From Paraliobacillus sp044383835 (lineage in GTDB: Bacteria > Bacillota > Bacilli > Bacillales > Amphibacillaceae): 64,000 nucleotides of DNA. The notes under the pieces were generated by a model that was not told where the DNA came from, searched no databases, and saw nothing but the letters and a program-made list of their open reading frames with translations. Location: NCBI RefSeq assembly GCF_044383835.1, contig NZ_JBISEP010000005.1:62001-126000 (forward strand), given 5' to 3'. A program made the translations under genes and the position numbers. Below are positions 17,696 to 25,453 of the stretch, in pieces (the first letter of the stretch is position 1; each line of letters starts with the position of its first letter).

Positions 17696-17897
17696 CTGTT
17701 ATAATAATTTCATTTTATATAACTATAACAGTATAGTACAGTTTATCTGTTATAATTATATAACTTTAATTTGTGTTTTATATCACGTAATAAAAACATT
17801 GATATATCAACGTTGTATGCGGATGCTGTATTTGTGTTTTACATCAAAACTTTATCGTGTTAAAATTTGAACATTTTAAGAACATTTATTATAACAG
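17696..17897. repeat. Four copies of a CTGTTATA motif upstream of pflB
   Basis: CTGTTATAA at 17696, TATAACAG (inverted) at 17724-17731, CTGTTATAATTATATAAC at 17747-17764, and TTATAACAG (inverted) at 17889-17897. The arrangement within 200 bases of the pfl promoter suggests a multi-site operator for a regulator I cannot name. Confidence 0.45.
17771..17849. promoter_or_regulatory. Two Rex-like sites upstream of pflB
   Basis: TTGTGTTTTATATCACGT (17771-17788) and TTGTGTTTTACATCAAAA (17832-17849) share a TTGTGTTTTAyATCA core and resemble the Rex palindrome TTGTGAAATATATCACAA imperfectly. Their similarity to each other is stronger than to the consensus. Confidence 0.45.
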
Positions 17898-17905
17898 TTT
17901 AAAAA

Positions 17906-17949
17906 TGTGATCTTTTTCACTTTATTTTATGGTTGAGAAGGTATATAAT
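17906..17949 (+). promoter_or_regulatory. pflB promoter with Fnr/Crp-type site at about -42
   Basis: TGTGA, six bases, TCACT at 17906-17921 matches the Bacillus Fnr/Crp-family box TGTGA-N6-TCACA with one mismatch. TATAAT follows at 17944-17949. With initiation about 7 bases later, the box centres near -42, the class of spacing used by Fnr to activate transcription. No good -35 hexamer is present, as expected for an activator-dependent promoter. Confidence 0.6.
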
Positions 17950-18025
17950 GTAGTTAAGTTAAAGGATAATTGTTAAACATTTGTGCATAAATAGACAAAT
18001 GTTATTATTTAAGGAGGTAAAGGAA

Positions 18026-20281
18026 ATGAAAGTAGCAGAAGAAGTTACACAAAAAAATCCTTGGGATGGCTTCCGTGAAGGTAAATGGCAAAAGGAAATT
18101 GATGTTCGTGATTTTATTTTAAAGAATTTTACGTTATATGAAGGAAATGAAGCATTTCTAGCTGGCCCAACCGATGCAACAAAAGCATTATGGGACAAAG
18201 TAATGGATCTTACGAAGAAAGAACGTGAGAATGGAGGAGTGTATGATTTAGATACAAAAATCGTATCTACAATCACTTCTCATGGCGCCGGATATTTGAA
18301 TAAAGAACAAGAAAAAGTAGTCGGTGTTCAAACAGATGAGCCATTCAAACGCTCATTACAACCATTTGGTGGAATTCGTATGGCAGTAGCTGCTGCAGAA
18401 TCTTATGGATATAAAATTGATGATGAAGTAGTAAAAACTTTTACAGATTACCGTAAAACACATAACCAAGGTGTATTTGATGCGTACACACCAGAAATTA
18501 GAGCGGCTCGTAAAGCGGGTGTTGTAACAGGATTACCTGATGCATACGGACGTGGACGTATCATTGGTGACTATCGTCGTGTAGCACTTTATGGTATGGA
18601 TCACTTGATTGCCGAAAAGAAAAAAGATCTTGATCTAATTGGTAACGGAACAATGACAGATGATATTATCCGTGACCGTGAAGAAACATCAGAACAAATT
18701 CGTGCGTTACAAGAACTAAAGCAGCTTGGCGCAGCTTACGGGTTTGATATTTCAAAACCAGCAACAACTGCACAAGAAGCTTTCCAATGGTTATACTTTG
18801 GATATTTAGCAGCAATTAAAGAGCAAAATGGTGCTGCAATGAGTCTAGGTCGTGTATCTACTTTCTTAGATATTTATGTAGAAAGAGATATTCAAAACGG
18901 AGTAATAACGGAAGAAGAAGCACAGGAGTTAGTTGACCATTTCGTAATGAAGCTGCGTCTTGTGAAATTTGCAAGAACACCTGAATATAATGAATTATTT
19001 AGTGGTGACCCAACTTGGGTAACAGAATCATTAGCAGGTATTGCAGAAGATGGTCGTCCATTAGTTACGAAGAACTCTTATCGTTTCTTGCACACGTTAG
19101 ATAATCTAGGACCAGCTCCAGAGCCAAACTTAACGGTGTTATGGTCTACGAAGTTGCCTGATAACTACAAAAAATATTGTGCTAATATGTCTATTAAATC
19201 AAGCTCTATTCAATATGAAAATGACGATTTGATGCGTGAACATTATGGTGATGACTATGGTATCGCATGTTGTGTATCAGCAATGCGCATTGGTAAACAA
19301 ATGCAGTTCTTTGGTGCTCGTGCAAACCTTGCAAAAGCATTACTTTATGCAATTAATGGTGGAGTAGATGAGAAGCTAAAAATCCAAGTAGCTCCAAACT
19401 ATGCACCAATCACTTCTGAATATTTAGACTATGATGAAGTAATGAAGAAATACGATACAATCTTAGATTGGTTATCAGAACTATATGTAAATGCGTTAAA
19501 CATCATTCACTACATGCATGATAGATATAGCTATGAAAGAATAGAAATGGCATTGCATGATCGTGAAGTATTGCGTACTATGGCATGTGGGATTGCAGGA
19601 CTTTCTGTTGTTGCAGACTCATTGAGTGCGATAAAATATGCTAAAGTAAGAACAATTCGTGATGAAGATGGTCTTGTTGTTGACTATGAAATTGAAGGAG
19701 ATTTCCCTAAATACGGAAACAATGATGATCGTGTAGATGATATTGCAGCTGATCTTGTTAAAACCTTTATGAACAAAATTAAGAAACACCATACGTATCG
19801 TAATTCTGTTCATACACAATCTATTCTTACAATTACTTCTAACGTTGTATATGGTAAGAAAACTGGTAACACACCAGATGGCCGTAAAGCGGGCGAACCA
19901 TTTGCTCCAGGTGCAAACCCATTACACGGACGTGACAAAAACGGTTCACTGGCTTCATTAAGCTCAGTTGCAAAAATGCCATATGAATATGCGCTAGATG
20001 GTATTTCTAACACATTCTCTATTGTACCTAAAGCATTAGGTAAAGATGAAAATGCGAGAAAAGCCAATTTAGCAGGAATGCTAGACGGTTATGCTATTAA
20101 AAATGGTCATCACTTAAACGTAAACGTATTTGACCGTGAAACGTTACTAGATGCAATGGATCATCCAGAAGAATATCCACAATTGACAATCCGTGTATCT
20201 GGCTATGCTGTTAACTTTATTAAATTAACAAGAGAACAACAAATTGACGTAATTAATCGTACGTTCCATGAAAGTATGTAA
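18026..20281 (+). CDS. pflB: Formate C-acetyltransferase (pyruvate formate-lyase)
   Basis: 751 residues from the ATG at 18026, which is preceded by AAGGAGGT; an in-frame GTG at 17981 lies before that site and is rejected. It is the glycyl-radical enzyme that converts pyruvate plus CoA to formate and acetyl-CoA under anaerobiosis. The catalytic Cys pair is at 415-416 (IACCVSAM) and the radical Gly at about 726 in RVSGYAVNF near the C-terminus. Length agrees with the family. The activating enzyme gene follows. The upstream region carries Fnr/Crp-like and Rex-like sites, and AdhE elsewhere in the window uses its product. Confidence 0.97.
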   Translation: MKVAEEVTQKNPWDGFREGKWQKEIDVRDFILKNFTLYEGNEAFLAGPTDATKALWDKVMDLTKKERENGGVYDLDTKIVSTITSHGAGYLNKEQEKVVGVQTDEPFKRSLQPFGGIRMAVAAAESYGYKIDDEVVKTFTDYRKTHNQGVFDAYTPEIRAARKAGVVTGLPDAYGRGRIIGDYRRVALYGMDHLIAEKKKDLDLIGNGTMTDDIIRDREETSEQIRALQELKQLGAAYGFDISKPATTAQEAFQWLYFGYLAAIKEQNGAAMSLGRVSTFLDIYVERDIQNGVITEEEAQELVDHFVMKLRLVKFARTPEYNELFSGDPTWVTESLAGIAEDGRPLVTKNSYRFLHTLDNLGPAPEPNLTVLWSTKLPDNYKKYCANMSIKSSSIQYENDDLMREHYGDDYGIACCVSAMRIGKQMQFFGARANLAKALLYAINGGVDEKLKIQVAPNYAPITSEYLDYDEVMKKYDTILDWLSELYVNALNIIHYMHDRYSYERIEMALHDREVLRTMACGIAGLSVVADSLSAIKYAKVRTIRDEDGLVVDYEIEGDFPKYGNNDDRVDDIAADLVKTFMNKIKKHHTYRNSVHTQSILTITSNVVYGKKTGNTPDGRKAGEPFAPGANPLHGRDKNGSLASLSSVAKMPYEYALDGISNTFSIVPKALGKDENARKANLAGMLDGYAIKNGHHLNVNVFDRETLLDAMDHPEEYPQLTIRVSGYAVNFIKLTREQQIDVINRTFHESM

Positions 20282-20284
20282 GAC

Positions 20285-20314
20285 GAAATAAGAAGGGATT
20301 TCCCTTCTTATTTC
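20285..20314 (+). repeat. Intercistronic hairpin between pflB and pflA
   Basis: A perfect 14-bp inverted repeat (20285-20298 with 20301-20314) immediately after pflB. The following bases are not a T-run, so it may stabilise the pflB message or partly terminate, giving more PflB than activase. Confidence 0.6.
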
Positions 20315-20339
20315 TGAAATTTAGGGGAGGGCGAACAAC

Positions 20340-21080
20340 ATGAAAGGTCGAATTCATTCAATAGAAACATGTGGTACAGTAGACGGACCTGGCTTACGTT
20401 ATGTCATTTTTACACAAGGATGTCTTTTGCGTTGTAAATTTTGTCATAACCCTGATACGTGGAAAATGGGTGAAGGGAAAGAGATGTCAGTAGAAGATTT
20501 AGTGAAAGATATTAAAAGCTATCTTCCTTTTTTCCAATCAACCAATGGTGGGGTAACAGTAAGTGGAGGAGAACCGTTACTTCAGGCTGAGTTCCTAGTT
20601 GAATTATTTACTGAACTTAAGAAGTTAGGTGTCCACACAACAATTGATAGTTCTGCCGGTTGTTTTAGTCGCTCACCTCGTTTCATGGAAAATTTAGATA
20701 AACTATTGGAAGTAACTGATTTAGTATTATTAGACTTGAAGCATATTGACCCAGTTGAACATAAAGAATTAACAGGTGTATCAAACGAACATATCATTGA
20801 TATGGCAAAATATTTGGATCAAAAAAATGTACCAATTTGGGTTCGCCACGTATTAGTTCCTGGTCATAGTGACAATGATATTTATTTACAACGATTATCT
20901 GATTTTATTGCTACGCTAGATAACGTTGAGAAAATAGAGGTATTGCCTTATCATAAACTCGGTGTTTATAAGTGGGAAACGCTCGGTCTTGAATATCCGC
21001 TTGAAGGAGTAGAACCTCCAACAGAAGACCGTGTGAAGAATGCTGAAGATATTTTAAATCGAGAGAAATTCATATCATAG
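20340..21080 (+). CDS. pflA: Pyruvate formate-lyase activating enzyme (radical SAM)
   Basis: A 246-residue radical-SAM activase that installs the glycyl radical on PflB. The cluster-binding Cys residues are C28, C32 and C35 (GCLLRCKFCHNP), and the N-terminal IETCGTVDGPGLR is typical of PflA. GGVTVSGGEPLLQ forms the SAM-binding region. The start follows GGGGAGGG. It is cotranscribed with pflB across a hairpin and ends at a strong terminator. Confidence 0.96.
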   Translation: MKGRIHSIETCGTVDGPGLRYVIFTQGCLLRCKFCHNPDTWKMGEGKEMSVEDLVKDIKSYLPFFQSTNGGVTVSGGEPLLQAEFLVELFTELKKLGVHTTIDSSAGCFSRSPRFMENLDKLLEVTDLVLLDLKHIDPVEHKELTGVSNEHIIDMAKYLDQKNVPIWVRHVLVPGHSDNDIYLQRLSDFIATLDNVEKIEVLPYHKLGVYKWETLGLEYPLEGVEPPTEDRVKNAEDILNREKFIS

Positions 21081-21083
21081 AAG

Positions 21084-21111
21084 AGAAGCCAAATGCGGCT
21101 TCTTTTTTTTA
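21084..21111 (+). terminator. Terminator after pflA
   Basis: AGAAGCC (21084-21090) pairs with GGCTTCT (21097-21103), followed by a run of seven T. Confidence 0.85.
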
Positions 21112-21134
21112 GAGTTTTTTCTATTAGAGAAAAA

Positions 21135-21180
21135 ATGCTCATCTCCGGTTTTGGGAGATGAGCACGCAAAAATATCGGCG
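21135..21180. repeat. Interspersed repeat copy 1, with 11-bp hairpin
   Basis: TGCTCATCTCC at 21135-21145 pairs closely with the GGAGATGAGCA that follows. The 33 bases from 21148 (GTTTTGGGAGATGAGCAC, then GCAAAAATATCGGCG) recur at 48975-49007 with only three differences, so this is a dispersed repeat rather than a simple terminator. Confidence 0.6.
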
Positions 21181-21194
21181 CTCACGCAAAAATT

Positions 21195-22295
21195 TTACTC
21201 TATAATTTGTAGTTCTTTCGGAAACTTTGTTAGTGTCTCGCATTCGTCTTTCGTAATTAGTACATCATCTTCAATTCGAACGCCGCCTAAACCAGGTATA
21301 TAAATGCCGGGTTCAATCGTATAAATCATCCCTTCTTTCAAAATACCATCGTTTAAATGGCTCATTGAAGGGAACTCGTGTACATTAATTCCCATGCCAT
21401 GGCCGATTCGATGTGGGAAGTAGTCGCCATATCCCGCTTCTGTAATGATATCTCTTGCGACCGTATCAAGATCACCAATACGAACACCTGGTTTACTCGC
21501 CTCTAAAGCTGCAAGTTCAGCTTTTAATACAATATCATAGATTTCTTTCTGTTTATCTGTCACAGATTTATAGGCAACTGTTCTTGTAATGTCTGAGCAG
21601 TAGCCATCAAGAACCACGCCTAAATCGAATAAAACCATATCTCCAGCCTTCAATTTGCGATTTCCAGGATTACCGTGTGGATCACCAGATTTCTCGCCAA
21701 ATAAAACCATCGTAGAGAACGACATTTCTCGAATGCCTTTTTTCTTTAGTTCATACTCAATTTTAGCTAGTACCTCCATTTCAGTAATGCCCTCTTCAAG
21801 CGCGTCAATTCCTACTTGAACACCATAATCCGCCATTTTGGTAGCGCGCTTAATAATCTCAATTTCATTAGCATCTTTTACAACACGCATCTCATTCAAC
21901 TTATCTTCAACGGAACGAACACGTGCCTTCGGGAAAAATTGAAGTAATGACTCGGAACGTCCATATGAAAGCACTTCTTTTTCAAGAGCAACAGCCTTTG
22001 CTTCCGTGACCTCTCTAGCTTCAAGTGATACTTGGATGAAGTCCCAAGGATTCTCGTGATCAGCATAGCCGATAATTTCATATTTCCAACCGGTATCTTT
22101 TAGTTGATTCACTTCCATTGATGGTAAAAGAAATATTGGTTCAGCCTGTTTAAATACAAGGATTCCCATTAAGCGTTCGTGTGGATCAGTAAGAAAATCA
22201 GATAAATAATATACATTTTCTGGGGAATTTAAAAAAGCAACTTCCACTTCTTCTTGATGTAACCAATTTTTCAAAATTTGCAAACGTTGATTCAT
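21195..22295 (-). CDS. M24 family metallopeptidase (Xaa-Pro dipeptidase-like)
   Basis: A 366-residue protein with an N-terminal creatinase-like domain (about 1-130) and a C-terminal pita-bread catalytic domain. Metal ligands can be read in MVLFDLGVVLDGYCSDITRT (two Asp), RIGHGMGINVHEFP (His), IYTIEPGIY (Glu) and GGVRIEDDVLIT (Glu). Members cleave Xaa-Pro dipeptides or proline-containing peptides in the cytosol. The gene lies about 100 bases downstream of a sodium/solute symporter on the same strand, so the two may be coexpressed for peptide or amino acid use. Confidence 0.9.
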   Translation of the reverse strand: MNQRLQILKNWLHQEEVEVAFLNSPENVYYLSDFLTDPHERLMGILVFKQAEPIFLLPSMEVNQLKDTGWKYEIIGYADHENPWDFIQVSLEAREVTEAKAVALEKEVLSYGRSESLLQFFPKARVRSVEDKLNEMRVVKDANEIEIIKRATKMADYGVQVGIDALEEGITEMEVLAKIEYELKKKGIREMSFSTMVLFGEKSGDPHGNPGNRKLKAGDMVLFDLGVVLDGYCSDITRTVAYKSVTDKQKEIYDIVLKAELAALEASKPGVRIGDLDTVARDIITEAGYGDYFPHRIGHGMGINVHEFPSMSHLNDGILKEGMIYTIEPGIYIPGLGGVRIEDDVLITKDECETLTKFPKELQIIE

Positions 22296-22396
22296 ATCAA
22301 AAACTCCTTTATTATTTCAATTAATTGTCACAAGACCTGCTTACGTGAAATGGAATAAGGAACATGATTCAGTCATGTCCCTCACCGCTGTCTCAT

Positions 22397-23782
22397 TTAA
22401 TTTTTCTTTTGTGTAGCTAATGATACTAGAATTAAAATAATAATTGCTACTGGAACAGAAACAACAGAACTGTTTAATTCAAATGGTGTGTTAAGTACTA
22501 ACTCCCATACTAATGTGGTGACAACACCAGCAATCATGGAAGAAATACCGCCTATTGTTGTTACCCGTTTCCAAAAGAATACTGCTAAAATAGCAGGTGT
22601 GATTCCCGCGCCATAAACGGTGTAAGAATACATTTGAACTTCTAATACTGTCGGGAAAAAACTGATTAATAAATAAGATAACACACCAAGGACAATAATA
22701 AATACTTTCGTCATAACTAATTGTTTTTTGTCTGATGGATGCTTATTAATATACTTTCCATATATATCATACGTCATATTTGTTGCTGCGGAAAGTAAAT
22801 AGGAATTTCCTGTTGTAATAATAAATGCGGCAGCAGCTGCTAGTAGAATTCCACCGACACCTAATGGTAATACAGTTGTAGTTGTCATTAATGCCATTCC
22901 AGGGTCAATGTCTGGAAAGAGTGAGCGAGAGGCAAAGGCAATAATAGAAATAGCTGGTGAAATAAGGAGCATCACACCTAACCAACTCAGCGCTGCACGT
23001 TTTGCTGACTTATCCCCATTTGAAGCAGCTAAACGTTGATACATGTTTTGATCACTTAATAAAAGAAATAATGATGGCAATAAATAGCCCATCAATTGAA
23101 TTGTCGTCAATCCACCAGTCGTTGTCATATGGGAATCTGGCACATTAGCAACAATCGTGTCCCATCCTCCGGCGACAGAAATAATAATCGGAACGGTAAT
23201 AATTAAGGCACCGACCATTAAAAATCCACTAATGGCATCTGTTTGCGATACAGAGCGCAGTCCGCCAATCATAGCAAGGAATATAATTAATCCAGATGCA
23301 ATGATAGTACCAAGTTCAACGCTCATTCCAGTAGTTAAATTTAATATGAATCCAAGACCAGTCATTTGATAAGAGACAATACCTACGTAAGCTAAGATAA
23401 CAATTACACTTGCAAGATTACGTGCAAAAGGGCCATACTTTGCTTCAAGGATGCCTGAGATCGTATATTTGCCAAAGGCTCGAATCTTAGGGGCGATCGT
23501 ATAAAGAATGAAAATACCAATAATCGTTGGGATCATTAACATTAATGAAGGAAAAATCCCAAAACTAAAAGCAACAGATGTTTCCCCCCCTGAAATACTT
23601 CCACTACCTGTCCATGTTGCTAATAAAGTCCCCATTAATACAATAGGACCGAGACTTTTACCAGCTAAAATGAAATCTTTACTGTTTGATACTTTCTTTG
23701 ACATATAAATTCCGATGCCGACCATAAGAACGGCGTATACCCCAATAAACCATAGTAACTGGGGGTTTTCTTGTAATTCCAT
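22397..23782 (-). CDS. Sodium:solute symporter (SSS family)
   Basis: A 461-residue membrane protein with about 13 hydrophobic segments. SSS features include SKDFILAGKSLGPIVLMGTLLATWTGSGSI near the N-terminus and GGLRSVSQTDAISGFLM in the middle, close to the family signature. Substrates of the family include proline, pantothenate and sugars; the exact one is unclear. The gene is on the minus strand with a long, AT-rich leader holding an inverted-repeat pair and a hairpin with a T-rich tail, both possibly regulatory. An M24 peptidase gene follows. Confidence 0.88.
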   Translation of the reverse strand: MELQENPQLLWFIGVYAVLMVGIGIYMSKKVSNSKDFILAGKSLGPIVLMGTLLATWTGSGSISGGETSVAFSFGIFPSLMLMIPTIIGIFILYTIAPKIRAFGKYTISGILEAKYGPFARNLASVIVILAYVGIVSYQMTGLGFILNLTTGMSVELGTIIASGLIIFLAMIGGLRSVSQTDAISGFLMVGALIITVPIIISVAGGWDTIVANVPDSHMTTTGGLTTIQLMGYLLPSLFLLLSDQNMYQRLAASNGDKSAKRAALSWLGVMLLISPAISIIAFASRSLFPDIDPGMALMTTTTVLPLGVGGILLAAAAAFIITTGNSYLLSAATNMTYDIYGKYINKHPSDKKQLVMTKVFIIVLGVLSYLLISFFPTVLEVQMYSYTVYGAGITPAILAVFFWKRVTTIGGISSMIAGVVTTLVWELVLNTPFELNSSVVSVPVAIIILILVSLATQKKN

Positions 23783-23845
23783 TTCTAGGTCACACTCCTG
23801 ATGTGTTTTATTTTCTTGTTTTCGTATGTTTTTATAAAATAAAAA

Positions 23846-23880
23846 TCACGACTGTTTATTAAACGTTAATCGTGATTTTA
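23846..23880 (-). terminator. Terminator-like hairpin in the symporter leader
   Basis: AAAATCACGA and TCGTGATTTT pair across about 18 bases. Read on the minus strand the hairpin is followed by TATTTTAT and lies 60 bases before the symporter start, so it could be an attenuator. It could also act on the plus strand. Confidence 0.45.
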
Positions 23881-23962
23881 AAACATAATAAATTTTCAAA
23901 AATCTATTATTTTTGCTAACTTTAAAATGATAACATGCTTAAAAAAACGAATCAAACCGCTA

Positions 23963-24042
23963 ATTTAGGCATTTATAAGTTTATTATATCATTTAGTACT
24001 TTAGACTCCTTTTTGTTTGATTATACGAAAAAATGCCTAAAT
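23963..24042. promoter_or_regulatory. Paired 12-bp inverted repeat flanking the symporter promoter
   Basis: ATTTAGGCATTT (23963-23974) is the exact reverse complement of AAATGCCTAAAT (24031-24042), with centres 68 bases apart. A minus-strand TATAAT (23983-23988) lies between them. Two copies of one operator half, possibly used for looping, are the simplest reading. Confidence 0.45.
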
Positions 24043-24162
24043 ATACGAGGGAGCAATATTTTTGCAAGAAATAGTATAAAAAAAGTTTAAAATTGAGAGA
24101 AACAGGAATACTCCATGTAGGATAGTCAAAATCCTGTAATCTTACTTTAAGGAGTGTTTCAA

Positions 24163-24582
24163 TTGAGTAACGTATTATTTACTTCTCATGCAACAGCAAA
24201 AGGTGGGCGTGAGGGTCATGTTAAATCAGATGACGGTTTAATCGATTTGACTCTCGTTCAACCTGGTTCTGGATCGAGTGAAAAAGGATCCAATCCAGAG
24301 CAGTTATTTGCTGCGGGATATGCAGCTTGCTACGATGGAGCACTTAATTTAATGGCTTCTAAGCAGAACAAAGAGATAGATTCTACGATTAGAGCAGATG
24401 TTAGTTTAATGAAGGATCCAGCAGATAATGGATTTAAAATAGGTGTTACACTGCATGTGGAAATCAAAGGTGTTTCACAACAAGAAGCAGAAGAATTAGC
24501 TAAACAAGCGCATGATTTCTGTCCATATTCCAAAGCAACACGTGGTAATATTGACGTAGAAGTAGTAGCTAAAGCATTATAA
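24163..24582 (+). CDS. ohr: Organic hydroperoxide resistance protein
   Basis: 139 residues starting at TTG 24163, 8 bases after AAGGAG; the GTG at 24154 overlaps that site and is rejected. It is an OsmC/Ohr family thiol peroxidase that detoxifies organic hydroperoxides. The reactive Cys is C56 (AACYDGAL) and the resolving Cys C120 (DFCPYSKATRG). Length and both Cys residues match Ohr rather than OsmC. No clear OhrR box was found upstream and no ohrR gene is adjacent. A strong terminator follows and is shared with yidC on the other strand. Confidence 0.93.
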   Translation: MSNVLFTSHATAKGGREGHVKSDDGLIDLTLVQPGSGSSEKGSNPEQLFAAGYAACYDGALNLMASKQNKEIDSTIRADVSLMKDPADNGFKIGVTLHVEIKGVSQQEAEELAKQAHDFCPYSKATRGNIDVEVVAKAL

Positions 24583-24589
24583 ATAATAG

Positions 24590-24630
24590 AACCCCCTTTT
24601 GTCTGAATGCACTCAAAAGGGGGTTTTGTT
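24590..24630. terminator. Bidirectional terminator between ohr and yidC
   Basis: A 12-bp stem, AACCCCCTTTTG (24590-24601) with CAAAAGGGGGTT (24614-24625), with T-runs on both sides. Confidence 0.85.
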
Positions 24631-24631
24631 A

Positions 24632-25453
24632 TTATTGGCCAGTACTAGTCGATGCTAGTGACTGTTTTGGCATATATAATTTTTTGGACAATAGTTGTTG
24701 GCAAATTAAAAATATTCCTCCAACTGTCCAATACAATGGTAAAGCAGCTGGCGCATTGAAGGATACAAATCCAATCATTAATGGGGATATCAAGCCCATA
24801 AACGCCATCTGTTTCTTTTGCGCAGGATCGATTCCAATTTGTGTGACGCGAAATTGAATAAAATATATCGCAGCGGCAATAAAAGGCATGATTAAATCAC
24901 TTTGACCGAGATTGAACCATAAAAAGCTGTGTTGCGCAATTTCTTGTGTCGTACGAATTGCGTAATAAAACCCAATTAAAATTGGAAATTGAATAATCAT
25001 TGGTAGACACCCCATTGATGCAATGGGGTTAAAATTATACTTTTGATAAAGTTGCATCGTTTCTTGTTGCATCTTGTTTTTAGATTCAGCGTCTTTTTTC
25101 CCTTTATATTTCTCTTGGATTGCTTCCATTTCAGGTTTGATGATTGCCATCTTATCACGCATTTGATAGCTTTTTTTTGATTGTTTTAACATTAGTGGCA
25201 TCAGCGCTAAACGGATGAGCACTGTAACAAAAATAATCGATAAACCGTAATTCCCTCCTAAGAAAGACGCTACGCCTTTTATAATCTCCGAGAATGTTAG
25301 AACAAAATATTTATCAAAAAATCCTGCTGTTTCTGGATCAATTGGCTCGCCTGATGCAGCTGCTTGACAGCCCGATAAGACAATTACCGCTAATAAAGCT
25401 AAAATAATAAACCGATATTTTTTAATGTAGGTAAATACAGATTGTATGTGCAT
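24632..25453 (-). CDS. yidC: Membrane protein insertase YidC/OxaA, YidC2-like
   Basis: A 273-residue lipoprotein of the YidC/Oxa1/SpoIIIJ family, which inserts and folds membrane proteins. The signal ends in the lipobox VLSGC (C29). Hydrophobic segments lie at about 63-85, 135-160, 185-205 and 225-250. QESGM-type family positions are conserved in SMGCLPMIIQFPILIGFYYAI. No jag/rnpA/rpmH neighbours are present, so this is probably the YidC2 (YqjG) paralogue rather than SpoIIIJ. The SD AGGAGG (25460-25465) lies inside an overlapping upstream gene and can pair with a complementary tract in it; see the arrest-peptide entry. Confidence 0.93.
   Translation of the reverse strand: MHIQSVFTYIKKYRFIILALLAVIVLSGCQAAASGEPIDPETAGFFDKYFVLTFSEIIKGVASFLGGNYGLSIIFVTVLIRLALMPLMLKQSKKSYQMRDKMAIIKPEMEAIQEKYKGKKDAESKNKMQQETMQLYQKYNFNPIASMGCLPMIIQFPILIGFYYAIRTTQEIAQHSFLWFNLGQSDLIMPFIAAAIYFIQFRVTQIGIDPAQKKQMAFMGLISPLMIGFVSFNAPAALPLYWTVGGIFLICQQLLSKKLYMPKQSLASTSTGQ

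Noticed and set aside
22340..22395. Hairpin ACATGA/TCATGT after the symporter gene
   Set aside because: Short stem and only a weak T-rich tail; kept out of the terminator list.
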